A stretch of 64,000 bases of DNA from FEN-1350 sp964643355 (GTDB lineage Bacteria > Planctomycetota > Phycisphaerae > Sedimentisphaerales > Anaerohalosphaeraceae): assembly GCA_964643355.1 (NCBI GenBank), contig CAZXPW010000016.1, forward strand, positions 18,626-82,625, written 5' to 3'. A program made the translations under genes and the position numbers. The notes beneath the pieces are model-generated. The model was not told the origin of the DNA, searched no databases, and was given only the letters and a program-made list of their open reading frames with translations. Shown here piece by piece: positions 11,963 through 21,299 of this stretch (within the stretch, counting starts at the first letter, position 1; each line of letters begins with the position of its first letter).

Positions 11963-12910
11963 TTACGCGAACGCCAGTCCCGCTTTCTTTCCGACAGCCC
12001 GAATATGATCGGCCGCAAGCTTGTATTCGTCCTGATTGGGCAGATGTTCCATCATCAGCGGAACATTCGGAAGCTTGGCCAGCTCGGTCAGAAACGCGGT
12101 ATAATCCAACCCGCCAAGTCCCGGCCGAACCTCGTCCAGGTGCGGCGTGGTGATGTCTTCCTTGAGCAGAATGTCCTTGGCGTGGCAGCTCTTGATGTTC
12201 GGCCCCAGTTTTTTAAAGGCATTCCGGATCATCGCTCCCGTGCGAAAATACACCTGGGGGCTGATCACCAGATTGACCGGATCCAGATGCACACCGAAAC
12301 CTTTTCGGTCGATCGCCTGAATCAGCCGTTCGTAGGACTCCACCGAATCCGGATACGCCCACGGCATTGTCTCCAAGGCGAAGACCGTCCGTGTCGGCTT
12401 GACGGCGTCGATGATCGACCGCGTGGTCTCCACGATCATCTCAAAGGTCTCGCGCGTCAGGTTGTCCTTGTGCGGCCCGGCCCACTGTCTGGGGTTTCGT
12501 GAGCCGCTGACATTGACACAGCAGTTGGCCCCGATCCGTTCGGCCAGCGCCAGTTGGTCGCGACAATATTTCAGAGCGTTTTTCCGCTGGGTTTCGTCCG
12601 GGCTGATGGGATTGCTCCAGGCCCCGACTTCCGCGATCACGATGTCGGCTTTTTTCGCCGCGTCGGCATACGCCTTCAGCGTCTCGTCGCTTTCGTTGGC
12701 CCCGATCGGGCAATAGGTCGCCCGATAGCCCAGCGCCTGAAGCGACTGAACCCATGCCTCGGGATCCTTACGATCGACCGGTCCGCCCAGCCGCAGCGGC
12801 TTGGGAGAGGGCTTGTCCTGGCCCCGCGACAACGACGAAAAGGACAAAACGGCCGTCGCGGCCAATCCCGCCCGCACAAACGACCGACGATTCATGCTTG
12901 GTTGACTCAT
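11963..12910 (-). CDS. Tat-exported sugar phosphate isomerase/epimerase-like TIM barrel
   Basis: 315 residues from the ATG at 12910 (GAGGAG about 8 nt upstream; an in-frame ATG at 12925 is less well placed). A twin-arginine-like signal NRRSFVRAG leads into a TIM-barrel of the xylose-isomerase-like AP-endonuclease-2 superfamily. Metal-ligand strands are visible: FALETMPW (Glu), GVHLDPVN (Asp/His), SCHAKDI (His) and LMMEHL (Glu). The substrate is probably a sugar or inositol derivative. It converges with the phosphoesterase gene (37-bp gap). Confidence 0.85.
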   Translation of the reverse strand: MSQPSMNRRSFVRAGLAATAVLSFSSLSRGQDKPSPKPLRLGGPVDRKDPEAWVQSLQALGYRATYCPIGANESDETLKAYADAAKKADIVIAEVGAWSNPISPDETQRKNALKYCRDQLALAERIGANCCVNVSGSRNPRQWAGPHKDNLTRETFEMIVETTRSIIDAVKPTRTVFALETMPWAYPDSVESYERLIQAIDRKGFGVHLDPVNLVISPQVYFRTGAMIRNAFKKLGPNIKSCHAKDILLKEDITTPHLDEVRPGLGGLDYTAFLTELAKLPNVPLMMEHLPNQDEYKLAADHIRAVGKKAGLAFA

Positions 12911-12939
12911 GTTCAGTCTCCTCAATCAGGGATCATTTC

Positions 12940-12967
12940 ATTGTAGCGAATCGAGAATCGAAAGCAA
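12940..12967 (-). promoter_or_regulatory. Sigma70-type promoter for the isomerase-like gene
   Basis: On the minus strand TTGCTT (12967-12962), a 16-bp spacer and TACAAT (12945-12940), about 30 nt upstream of the ATG at 12910. Confidence 0.6.
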
Positions 12968-13065
12968 GCAAGGATACGAGGTGTTTCGACTCTTTTTGAT
13001 TCCTGGAGGAGAGGATACAACAATTATGAACACCTGATTTGAGCCCGATTTGAGCCGGGTTAAGG

Positions 13066-13093
13066 TTGACCGGGGTTTTCCGGCTGGTACAAT
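13066..13093 (+). promoter_or_regulatory. Sigma70-type promoter for the BamE-like membrane protein
   Basis: TTGACC (13066-13071), a 16-bp spacer and TACAAT (13088-13093). The predicted start near 13100 gives a leader of about 38 nt before 13138. Confidence 0.6.
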
Positions 13094-13137
13094 AAGACAA
13101 CACCCAGGGTCCGATGTATTTCAAAGTGGAGTCAACA

Positions 13138-13692
13138 ATGACAAGCAGAACCTCCTTTCTGACGGTAACTTTCATTTCTCTGTTTGCGGTTGCATTTGCC
13201 GCCTTCTGGGAAGTGGGGGTGGCGGTTTGTGCGTCAGCCCTGATCTTCGCCCTTTACGGCCTTTTCTGGACTCTGATCCTCCTGCCGCTGTTGTTGAGAA
13301 AGGCCTCCGTGTCCAAGTATGGGATTTACGCCTTGCTGGTTGTGTCCTTGGTGGCCCTGTATGTCGTTCCGTGGAACTCCCGCAAGTCCTTCCTGCGGGA
13401 TTTTTCGGAAATCCGGATCGGAATGACCGTATCCGAAGTCGAGTTGATTATGGGTAATTCCATCCGGGGAACCGGTTGGCCGACATTGCCAAGTTCTGTA
13501 TCCTCTACACAAACACCCATGGAATCCGGTTTGGATCCCACGATCCAGACAGTCAATCAACCTCATGGTGATCTGGAAATTCAGGATTCCATCGTATATC
13601 GCCACAGCAACGAAGGGGCCTTTAACTCGGACTGGGGGGTCGTACAATTCAAGGACGGAAAGGTTACGAACAAGGTATTCTTGCCGGATTAA
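13138..13692 (+). CDS. Membrane protein with a BamE/SmpA-like segment
   Basis: 184 residues from the ATG at 13138 (GGAG 6 nt upstream). The first 80 residues are almost entirely hydrophobic and contain about three membrane spans (around 6-24, 27-50 and 60-78). After SRKSFLRDF comes IRIGMTVSEVELIMG (about 98-112), the signature loop of SmpA/BamE-like domains, followed by a polar beta-rich tail ending WGVVQFKDGKVTNKVFLPD, also typical of that fold. Function is unknown; a small inner-membrane protein with a periplasmic BamE-like domain is the best description. Confidence 0.7.
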   Translation: MTSRTSFLTVTFISLFAVAFAAFWEVGVAVCASALIFALYGLFWTLILLPLLLRKASVSKYGIYALLVVSLVALYVVPWNSRKSFLRDFSEIRIGMTVSEVELIMGNSIRGTGWPTLPSSVSSTQTPMESGLDPTIQTVNQPHGDLEIQDSIVYRHSNEGAFNSDWGVVQFKDGKVTNKVFLPD

Positions 13693-13808
13693 ATTTGTGT
13701 TTTCTCAATGGGTGAAACAAATATGGGGGATCTTTCCTGGCGGTCTTTTGTTTGGTTCAAAAATCGTCTTTTTTTGTTTGATCGGAAGGATCATTTCTGG
13801 TTCCCTTC

Positions 13809-13836
13809 TTGTCACGGCCCATGGTTCTGGTATCAT
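13809..13836 (+). promoter_or_regulatory. Sigma70-type promoter for the large putative glycosidase
   Basis: TTGTCA (13809-13814), a 16-bp spacer and TATCAT (13831-13836). The predicted start near 13843 leaves a short leader before the ATG at 13865. Confidence 0.55.
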
Positions 13837-13864
13837 GCCGGAGACATGTTTTCTGGAGACGATC

Positions 13865-16800
13865 ATGAAACAATCTCTACGGTTGCTTATCGGCCTGCTG
13901 CTTTTTTCCAGCTCCATCCACGCATTCAACGGCCATATCGTTACGGAAGGCCCGATTACGGTGACCATCGGCGAGGTCAAGGGCGTCAGCCAGTACGACA
14001 CGCCGTATCCGGTTACAGTCAGCGTCAACAATTCCAGCGGCGAATCCCTCGCCGTTGCGCTGGAAGTTCGCGACCTCGTCGATGAGTTTGCATGCGTCGG
14101 CGACAATCGCAAGTCGATCTCCGTCGCCGCGGGCAAGACCGAATCCGTCGAGTTCCACATCGCCTCGGCGCCCGGGGCCTTCGCCGCGCTGTATCCCGTG
14201 CATGTCTATGCGAATTTCGAATCCGGCGGCAAAAAGCAGACGCTCCATTGTGTGCAGATCTTCGAGACGACCTTCGAGCCGAAAAAATCCGCCGACATCC
14301 CGGCCGTGATTACCGTTCCCGCTGACGGTTCCATCTCGGTCGTTGAGGTCCGCTCGCAGCAGGTCCTCTGGCAGTATTTCGACAAGGCCGTCGTCTCGCA
14401 GCCGATCGGCTGGCGCGGTATGGTCGAATCCTCCGGCGCCAGCTTCGACATCTACGACATCACCCGCGGCACGACAAAAAAATCCATCGCCATGCATCCA
14501 ACCTGGCGCGGCGGGGCAGGCACAATCTTTGCGCAATACAAAATCAAATTGCCGGATACCAAGCCGATCACGCTGTCCTTTTCCAACGCCATCCGCGACA
14601 TTACGCCGCCCGAGCCGCCCAGCGACGGCGTGACCTTCCGCGTCTGGGTCGGCGACAAGATTCTCTATGAAAAACACACCGACAGAAAAATCTGGATCGA
14701 TGGCGTGGCTGACCTGAGCGAATTTGCCGGCCGGGAAATTACGCTGCGTCTGGAATGTCATCCCGGCCCAAAAAGGGATACCACCTGCGACTCGGCCTTC
14801 TGGGGTGATCCGACAATCGTTTCCGGCAAAGCCGCAGCCGAGGCCAAACCCACAGAGATGGCCGGACTTCGCTCCTTTCGGTTTGCTTTGGCCGATGGGT
14901 ACACCGCCACGGTTGTCGGCGGGCCGCACGGGATTTTGGATGGGACGATTTCATTCGAGATAAATGGCCGGACCTTAACGACCAAAGGTCTTTCCGTATC
15001 GATCCTGAACAAGAAAATCGGATCTGGTGGATTGATGGTTAAAAATGTCCGTTACGACTTCAAAGAATCGGCCAAACAACTCCAAATGGTTCGTTCCCTG
15101 TTGTTGGATGGCAGGCCGTTTGAGCTCGTGGCGAATGTGTCTGTAGAAGGCCCCGGACTTCGGATTAAAATCGATAGCCCGGAACGAATCACCGATCTGG
15201 CGACGGGCTCGTTCGATCGAATGGCCGAAAAGGTCTATTATGGCCACGGCTATTGCATCGTCAAACCGCAGGCGTTTCGTGCCGGTTTCGGCGGGCACAA
15301 CCTGGCGACCAGCCATGTCGGTATGGACTTCGATAACGGCCTGTCGCTGCTGGTGGCGACGGACAATCCGCCGGATTATTTCGAGGTTTCGCCGGAGCAG
15401 AAAATCTACGCCCTGCACACGCACGAGAACGCGATCCTGACTTTTGTGCCGAGTGACAAAGGCGCGTTCGATTGCGCGATCCGGTATCGTCCGCTGTACG
15501 ACAAGAAGGCGTCGCCGGGCGTGGCGCGCAAAGCCGGGCGATTTGTGTTCGATGTCTGGGGCGGCCGATATTCCGACATAGCCGATACAATGAAGCGATT
15601 GATCGACTTTGGCCTGACCGACAGCTTGCTGACGCTGCATGTCTGGCAGCGGTGGGGCTATGATTATCGCCTGCCGGATATCATTCCGCCGGACCCGTCG
15701 CTGGGGACCGTCGAGGATATGCTCAAGATTGGCTCCGTCTGCCGCGCCCACGATATTCCCTGGGGCCTGCATGACAACTACATTGACTTCTATCCGGATG
15801 CGACCGGTTACAGCTACGATCACATCGCCTTTACAGAGGATGGCCGGCCGGTCAAGGCCTGGCTCAACGAAGGCCGCGGGGCGCAGAGTTATCGCTGGCG
15901 GCCAGATCGCATTATGCCCTTTGTCCAACGCAACCTCGAGTGGATCAAACCCAACCTGCGGCCGACGCATTACTTCATCGATGTCTTTACCTCGATCAAT
16001 ATGTTCGACTTTTATGATCGCACGGGGGCGTTCCATTCGATGCTCGAAACGCGAAAACACTGGGGCGAGTGTTTTCGATGGATTCAGGAATATCTGGGGC
16101 CGGGGACGATCACGACCTCCGAGGCCGGCGACGATCAGCTTGTCGGCTGGCTCGACGGGGCCGATTGCCAGCACATGCAACTTTCCGCAACCGGCGGTTC
16201 GTTCCACAATCGCGTGGCCTGCGCCGATTGGGAGCGCGTGCCGTGGTTTGACGCGGTCCTGCATGATAAGTTTATCCAGCACGGCGTGGGCTATCCCGGC
16301 CGCTATGAGGGCGGCCGAAGCACGCGCGACCACGGCATCGAGAGCGACGATTACATTTCCGATGAATTGCTTCTCGGCCATGCGATGATGATCGACCGCA
16401 ACGGTTTTGTCGGCAACGGGGCGATCCGTAAGTACTGGCTGGCGCAGGATTTTATCCGCGGTATTGCGATGGCCAAGTTGGCCGGCGTCCAATATGTCGA
16501 GGGCGACATTCATCGGCAGATCGTTACTTGGGACAACGGCTCCCGGGTGTATGTCAACCGTGGCGAAAAGGACTGGACCGTCGAAGGTCGAATCCTGCCT
16601 ATGTATGGATATTATGCCGTGAATGGAAAGATCGAGTCGAGTATTGAGCGGATTGCCAGTTCGATTGTCGAACAGTCCACCGATGGTAAGGGCACCCGCT
16701 ATTTCAACGGACGCGGTTTTGCCTCCGACAACATCCTGGCCATCCGTCCGAGCGTCAAGGCCATCGAGGTTGTCGGGCCGCGAAAGTTCAAGATGCCGAT

Positions 16801-17470
16801 TCACTGGCAGGCGACGGAACCGGCGCCCAAGGACCTGTCGATCTTCGTTCATTTCAAATCCGACAAGGCCGAGCGGCGCGACAAGATTGCCTTTCAGGCC
16901 GACCACAGCCCGAGGATCGGGACCGGCTCGTGGAAGGGCGATGTCGTCACCCTCGACGAGCGCGTGCTGGATGTGCCGGCCCATACGACCGCGGGGGCCT
17001 ATTCGGTTGAGGTTGGATTGTGGGATCCGGCCGGGAGTCGGCGCTATCGTTTGGTCGGCAAGGACGACGACGAGATGAGTTATCGCGTCGGGATGCTGCA
17101 TGTGGATTCATCCGGCGGATTGCGATTTGAACCCCAGACCGACGAAAACCCGGCAAGTGAATCGCGTTGGGGCGGCGGCAGGGCGGCGACGAACTTCGGC
17201 GCGGTTGTGACAACCGGCGCGATCCGGTGTCAGATACAGGATCAACAAATTGTGGTAACCCCGCTGCCGCAGCGGAAGGCCTTTTGGGTAGAATTGGATA
17301 TGGCTTTGCTTGTCGGTCCGGGCCGTTCTGTCGGTTCAATCACGGCCGTCGATCGTGTCGGCAATACAATCAGCGAGGTGACAGGATTTACAAACGGGTC
17401 AAAAGTTTCGTTTGAGATTGACGATTCGGTCTTTGCCTTAAAAATTCAACTGGTTGGGAAAAAATCCTGA
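13865..17470 (+). CDS. Large exported putative glycoside hydrolase (DUF5696/GH101-like architecture)
   Basis: 1201 residues from the ATG at 13865 (GGAG 6 nt upstream; the frame is open 100 codons further back without a ribosome site). A signal peptide ends near FSSSIHA. Residues about 20-320 are beta-sandwich-like. The middle (about 500-960) reads as a TIM barrel: DVWGGRYSDIADTMKRL, LHVWQRWGYDYRLPD, IPWGLHDNYIDFYPD, YFIDVFTS, TSEAGDDQLVGW. The C-terminal 200 residues are again beta-rich. Acidic residues at barrel-strand ends (YFIDVF, TSEAGDD) are catalytic candidates. The family label is from memory of fold and motifs; substrate is unknown, probably an O-linked glycan or plant/algal polysaccharide. 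Confidence 0.65.
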   Translation: MKQSLRLLIGLLLFSSSIHAFNGHIVTEGPITVTIGEVKGVSQYDTPYPVTVSVNNSSGESLAVALEVRDLVDEFACVGDNRKSISVAAGKTESVEFHIASAPGAFAALYPVHVYANFESGGKKQTLHCVQIFETTFEPKKSADIPAVITVPADGSISVVEVRSQQVLWQYFDKAVVSQPIGWRGMVESSGASFDIYDITRGTTKKSIAMHPTWRGGAGTIFAQYKIKLPDTKPITLSFSNAIRDITPPEPPSDGVTFRVWVGDKILYEKHTDRKIWIDGVADLSEFAGREITLRLECHPGPKRDTTCDSAFWGDPTIVSGKAAAEAKPTEMAGLRSFRFALADGYTATVVGGPHGILDGTISFEINGRTLTTKGLSVSILNKKIGSGGLMVKNVRYDFKESAKQLQMVRSLLLDGRPFELVANVSVEGPGLRIKIDSPERITDLATGSFDRMAEKVYYGHGYCIVKPQAFRAGFGGHNLATSHVGMDFDNGLSLLVATDNPPDYFEVSPEQKIYALHTHENAILTFVPSDKGAFDCAIRYRPLYDKKASPGVARKAGRFVFDVWGGRYSDIADTMKRLIDFGLTDSLLTLHVWQRWGYDYRLPDIIPPDPSLGTVEDMLKIGSVCRAHDIPWGLHDNYIDFYPDATGYSYDHIAFTEDGRPVKAWLNEGRGAQSYRWRPDRIMPFVQRNLEWIKPNLRPTHYFIDVFTSINMFDFYDRTGAFHSMLETRKHWGECFRWIQEYLGPGTITTSEAGDDQLVGWLDGADCQHMQLSATGGSFHNRVACADWERVPWFDAVLHDKFIQHGVGYPGRYEGGRSTRDHGIESDDYISDELLLGHAMMIDRNGFVGNGAIRKYWLAQDFIRGIAMAKLAGVQYVEGDIHRQIVTWDNGSRVYVNRGEKDWTVEGRILPMYGYYAVNGKIESSIERIASSIVEQSTDGKGTRYFNGRGFASDNILAIRPSVKAIEVVGPRKFKMPIHWQATEPAPKDLSIFVHFKSDKAERRDKIAFQADHSPRIGTGSWKGDVVTLDERVLDVPAHTTAGAYSVEVGLWDPAGSRRYRLVGKDDDEMSYRVGMLHVDSSGGLRFEPQTDENPASESRWGGGRAATNFGAVVTTGAIRCQIQDQQIVVTPLPQRKAFWVELDMALLVGPGRSVGSITAVDRVGNTISEVTGFTNGSKVSFEIDDSVFALKIQLVGKKS

Positions 17471-17654
17471 CGATTTGGCGGGCTTGAATCCGGGGATTTT
17501 GCTTTGCTGAGGAGAAAACGGTTTTTGCTTATTCCTGAACGGGTAGAATAATTCTATTCGGGAAGTAGTATATCGGTATTGTGTGAGGCCGGTGTTTTGC
17601 GAAGGTCACACAATCTCCGCTTTGATTTGTATGCACGGTATCCTGTTTTATCGA

Positions 17655-18866
17655 TTACCGGATCTGAATATTGTACAAAATTGTTCCCGTCAGCATCCCC
17701 ATATAAGTTCCGATGATATTTCCCAGGATCGCCATCAATAGTCCGATCGAAGCGAACCCGGGCAAAAAACTCTCGGCCACGACCGGCGCCGAGGCAACGC
17801 CGCCGATATTCGCCTGGCTTGCGGTGACGGCCAGACCCAGCGGGGCTTTGCAAATGCGCGTCGCGATGAACAGGCACGCCGCCTGAATCAGAACAATTCC
17901 GATACCTGATAAGATTAATCGAGAAGCCGAACCGATCTGCGACAGATCCGCCTGGGCGCCGATTGCGGCCAGGACCAGATAGAGCAACGCATATCCCCAT
18001 TTTTGGCTGATTGCATCCAGCGATCGAATCCGCGCTAGGGAAACGAATAATCCCGCGGAACTGGACACGATGATGACCCAGGCCAGCTTTGAAAAACCCC
18101 TGATCTCCGGGATGCTCGCGGCGACGCCATGAGCAAGCTGTGTAATGCCATACCCCGCCGACAAGAGGAATCCGAGGATGAACAGATATTGGATCCAGCG
18201 AGGAAACCGGTTGAAAAACTGAACGGGTAATCTGGCGGCCGTACATTCCGATGCCGATTGCGCTTTCCGCAGATGGTCCACGACGGAACGATTGCTGTGG
18301 TTCCAGGCATCGAACCGGTTTTGAAACCGGGCCAGCGACAAAAGCACGGCCATCCAGGTATAGGAGACAATCGTATCGACAATCACCATTGGAGCAAAGA
18401 TCTCCTGCGGAGTTCCAAACGCCTCCTTGACGGCGACCATATTGGCGCTGCCGCCGGTCCAGGAGCCGCTCAGCGTGGCAAAACCCGACCAGAATTGGCC
18501 TCCGATCCACGGCCGCAAGACAAGGAAACAAACCACGGTTCCCAACATAATCCCAAAGGATCCGACGAGGAACATTCCGATGGCCCAGGGTCCCATGCGG
18601 GCAATCGCCCGCAGATCGACGGCCAGCAATAACAGGAACAACGCAGTCGGAAGGACTTGTGCGCTCAGCAGCGAATAAACCGGGGCGGTTCTGTCCACGA
18701 ATCCGACAGTCGAGAGGACCATCGGAAGAAAGTAGATCCAGAAAACGGCGGGAAGGAACCTGAACAGAAACGAGAACCGCCGGGAACCGGCAAAAGCCAG
18801 CAATCCCGCCTCGACGGCCAGCAGGACCGCCAGGATCGCGGCGGGATGGGAGAGGGGAAAACTCAT
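17655..18866 (-). CDS. DUF819 family multi-pass membrane protein
   Basis: 403 residues with about ten or eleven hydrophobic spans. Recognisable family features are the Gly/Ser-rich loop SGSWTGGSANMVAVKEAFG in the first half and SQANIGGVASAPVVA in the second, suggesting an inverted-repeat transporter fold. DUF819 proteins (YjcL type) are uncharacterised membrane proteins, probably transporters. The start overlaps the symporter stop by 4 bp (ATGA), so translation is coupled and this is the third gene of the VanY operon. The 17471-17654 stretch downstream holds no gene. Confidence 0.9.
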   Translation of the reverse strand: MSFPLSHPAAILAVLLAVEAGLLAFAGSRRFSFLFRFLPAVFWIYFLPMVLSTVGFVDRTAPVYSLLSAQVLPTALFLLLLAVDLRAIARMGPWAIGMFLVGSFGIMLGTVVCFLVLRPWIGGQFWSGFATLSGSWTGGSANMVAVKEAFGTPQEIFAPMVIVDTIVSYTWMAVLLSLARFQNRFDAWNHSNRSVVDHLRKAQSASECTAARLPVQFFNRFPRWIQYLFILGFLLSAGYGITQLAHGVAASIPEIRGFSKLAWVIIVSSSAGLFVSLARIRSLDAISQKWGYALLYLVLAAIGAQADLSQIGSASRLILSGIGIVLIQAACLFIATRICKAPLGLAVTASQANIGGVASAPVVAESFLPGFASIGLLMAILGNIIGTYMGMLTGTILYNIQIR

Positions 18867-20107
18867 GATTGCTCAACGGCATGAGTTTGTGCCAGCCACG
18901 ACTTTCCGCCGAAGATTCGCGCGATCAGCATTCCGGCGACGGTGTCGCCGGTGGCATTGACCATCGTCGCCGGGGGATCGACCAGCGTGCCGATCATCGA
19001 AATCACCGGCAGCGCTTCCGGGGGAAATCCATACAGCGTAACGATGACCAACTCGCCGAGCATTCCGCCGCTGGGGATTCCGCTGATGACAACTCCGCTC
19101 AAAATCGCCACCCCGATCGCGCCGAACATCGTTGTCATACCCTCGAACGGTCTTCCAAACAAACCAAACAAGACCGCGATTTTCAAGATTGCCGCAAGGC
19201 ACGAACCGTCCATGTGAATCGTCGCGCCGATGGGGATGACCAGTTCGCGAATATCCTCGGGAATACCGATGCGTTTGGCGACTTGTAAACTCACGGGGAC
19301 AGTCGCCAGCGAACTGCCTGTGGCCACCGAGGTCAGCGCCGCGGGGATGATCGCCGTCCAGAAGCGGGCCATGCCTGGACGGCCGGCGGAGATCCAGACA
19401 TAAATCGTAAAGAAGACAAAGAAGTAGAAGAGTGCCAATGGATAATACAATGCCACCGCACGCGCATAGGAGCCGAGCAGCTCGGGTCCGAACACGCCGA
19501 CCAGATAGGCAAACCAGGCGGCCAGACCGATTGGAGCGTAGAGCATGACCAATGACAGGGCCTTGAACATCACTTCGCTGGCCGAGGCCAGAAACGCGCG
19601 AAAGGCCGCGGCCTTTTCGCCCGACAAGCACGCGGCCAGGCCGACAAGGATCGAAAAGACGATCACAGCCAGCATGTTTTTTCGCTGCAGGAGCTCGTAG
19701 AATTCGCCGACGGTCAGGGCGTTGACGATCTGATCGGCGATAGGAACCGCTTGCGTTTGCGGGGCGTCGGCCATCTGGATTGACAACCCCTTGGCGGGTG
19801 GAACCGCCAGCACGCCGGCGACCATCAACGACGAAGAAATCAAGGCCGTAACGACAAAGATCAGGATCATCCACAGCAGGATCCGGCCGAGACGCGAGGG
19901 GTTGGACATTGACGCGATGGACGAGGACAGCGAAAAGAAGACCACCGGCACGACCAGCACAAACAGTAGATTCAGAAAGACCTGGCCGAAGGGCTTGAGG
20001 GCCGCGGCGGATTTTCCGAAGATCAGACCAATCGCGGAACCGACCAGCATGGCCCCCAGCAGCAGGATCGAGTAGGAATAATTTTTCCAGAAGGTGGCTC
20101 GGTTCAT
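18863..20107 (-). CDS. Dicarboxylate/amino acid:cation symporter (DAACS/SLC1 family)
   Basis: 414 residues from the ATG at 20107; the frame is open for 60 more codons but these overlap the upstream gene. Eight or so membrane spans with the family's two re-entrant hairpins: the serine-rich VATGSSLATVPVSLQ (HP1) and SGIPSGGMLGELV region (HP2), plus IGATIHMDGSCLAAI (equivalent of the NMDGT motif) and VNATGDTVAGML in TM8. The family imports glutamate, aspartate, serine/threonine/alanine or dicarboxylates with H+ or Na+. It overlaps both neighbours by 4 bp (ATGA), tying it to the VanY peptidase upstream. Confidence 0.93.
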   Translation of the reverse strand: MNRATFWKNYSYSILLLGAMLVGSAIGLIFGKSAAALKPFGQVFLNLLFVLVVPVVFFSLSSSIASMSNPSRLGRILLWMILIFVVTALISSSLMVAGVLAVPPAKGLSIQMADAPQTQAVPIADQIVNALTVGEFYELLQRKNMLAVIVFSILVGLAACLSGEKAAAFRAFLASASEVMFKALSLVMLYAPIGLAAWFAYLVGVFGPELLGSYARAVALYYPLALFYFFVFFTIYVWISAGRPGMARFWTAIIPAALTSVATGSSLATVPVSLQVAKRIGIPEDIRELVIPIGATIHMDGSCLAAILKIAVLFGLFGRPFEGMTTMFGAIGVAILSGVVISGIPSGGMLGELVIVTLYGFPPEALPVISMIGTLVDPPATMVNATGDTVAGMLIARIFGGKSWLAQTHAVEQS

Positions 20108-20979
20108 GGCTTGCTCGCGGACGAGGGGAAATTGGCGTCGGCGGTGGGCAGAGCCGTTTCGGGCGTTTCCTTCGGAATCAGAGACGAATCGAAATGCCAG
20201 TGCCATGGCTCGTAGGAAATGCCGGTCGGCGAGTTTCTCGGATACGACAAAACAAAGCCGAACCGGCGAGCGTTTTTCGTCAGCCACTGGAACTCGGGCG
20301 ATCGCTCATAGCGGTCGGGCGGGGTATCGACATTGAATCCCTCCTGCGTGAGCAGGTCGATGGCCTGTCGTGCGGGCCAGCCGTGCTCGCTATAACCGGG
20401 CAAGGCGACAAAACGAACCGTCTCGCGGACGGAGTAGTTGTGCCGCCTCATGCTGGACAGAAACAGATACAACTGGAAGGCGCTGTTGCGAAAGCCCGAC
20501 TCGACGAACACGCGACGACCGATGTCTTTGTGCATCTGTTCGGACATGAGCCGGAATTGATCGTTGACCTTCCGGGGCAAGTATTGAACGGGCAGCCAGT
20601 AGGGTTGGCCCTGCAGGGGCGTGACCTTCTGACGGAGGGGCACGAGGTTGGGGTCGCCGAAAGACAAGCCCACATAGGGAGTCTTCAGACCGACGCTGTT
20701 GGGATCGATCGCGAGGAAGCCCTTGAGGTAGGTCTGCTCGACACTGTCGAGGGGGTTAAAGATCTGTTCGAGCGTCAGGGTCGTCAGGGCGGATGAGCCG
20801 CGAAGCCCGGCAATCATCGGTTCGAGTTTAGCCAGGATTGAGTCGTGGAGCGTGCGATCAACATCGCTGAGGCGGTCGAGATTGAGGGCGAAAACCGCGG
20901 TTGAACAGGCCAACACAGCCAGAAGCCCCAGCCGCCAGAAGGTTGGGGTGAAACTCGTTTTCGTATTACAATCGGTCAT
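20104..20979 (-). CDS. VanY-type D-alanyl-D-alanine carboxypeptidase
   Basis: 291 residues with an N-terminal signal anchor (about 14-32). The zinc-peptidase core is at about 170-265: RVFVESGFRN, GYSEHGWPARQAIDL (metal-binding His and Asp) and SYEPWHWHF (catalytic Glu and third ligand His). This removes the terminal D-Ala from peptidoglycan stem peptides or muropeptides in the periplasm. It is the first gene of an operon in which each stop overlaps the next start (ATGA) with a DAACS symporter and a DUF819 protein. No vanRSHAX genes are present, so cell-wall turnover rather than glycopeptide resistance is inferred. Confidence 0.9.
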   Translation of the reverse strand: MTDCNTKTSFTPTFWRLGLLAVLACSTAVFALNLDRLSDVDRTLHDSILAKLEPMIAGLRGSSALTTLTLEQIFNPLDSVEQTYLKGFLAIDPNSVGLKTPYVGLSFGDPNLVPLRQKVTPLQGQPYWLPVQYLPRKVNDQFRLMSEQMHKDIGRRVFVESGFRNSAFQLYLFLSSMRRHNYSVRETVRFVALPGYSEHGWPARQAIDLLTQEGFNVDTPPDRYERSPEFQWLTKNARRFGFVLSYPRNSPTGISYEPWHWHFDSSLIPKETPETALPTADANFPSSASKP

Positions 20980-21299
20980 GGATGTCTTTGGTTCGTCATC
21001 TCCGAAAAGGGCGGATCACTTCTTTGAAAACGCCATTGGTGTTATCGGAAGTTCACGGTGAATGTCCGTAGTATTTTGAGTTTGCGATTTTCAATTATGG
21101 GTCGTGAAGCGGGAATTGTTGCTGTCCGATCATAGTTATAGGGGCATTGAGAGGGTTAAGGGGGTTCGCAAAATGGTTAAAGAAAAACGCGAAATTGACT
21201 TGATTGTTTCCCTGGATCAGCATACTATAAAACTTCCAGAAAATGCGCTAAGCAAGATAACATCTGTCTGGGCTAAAAATGACCCCAGAAAGGATGAGA
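20980..21299. other. Intergenic divergent region
   Basis: This is 320 bp between the VanY operon (minus) and the prepilin-like gene (plus). A short plus-strand frame at 21104-21427 runs into the prepilin gene in another frame and has no family features. The only supported site is the promoter at 21204-21231. Confidence 0.4.
21204..21231 (+). promoter_or_regulatory. Possible promoter for the prepilin-like gene
   Basis: TTGTTT (21204-21209), a 16-bp spacer and TATAAA (21226-21231), giving a leader of about 60 nt before the ATG at 21300. Confidence 0.5.

Noticed and set aside
14975..17101. 708-codon open frame on the minus strand opposite the large glycosidase
   Set aside because: A shadow of a GC-biased coding strand; composition is Arg/His/Asp-rich without recognisable domains.
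17554..18882. 442-codon alternate minus-strand frame over the DUF819 gene
   Set aside because: The 17655-18866 frame gives a clean multi-span membrane protein with family motifs; this one gives a Ser/Arg-rich non-protein.
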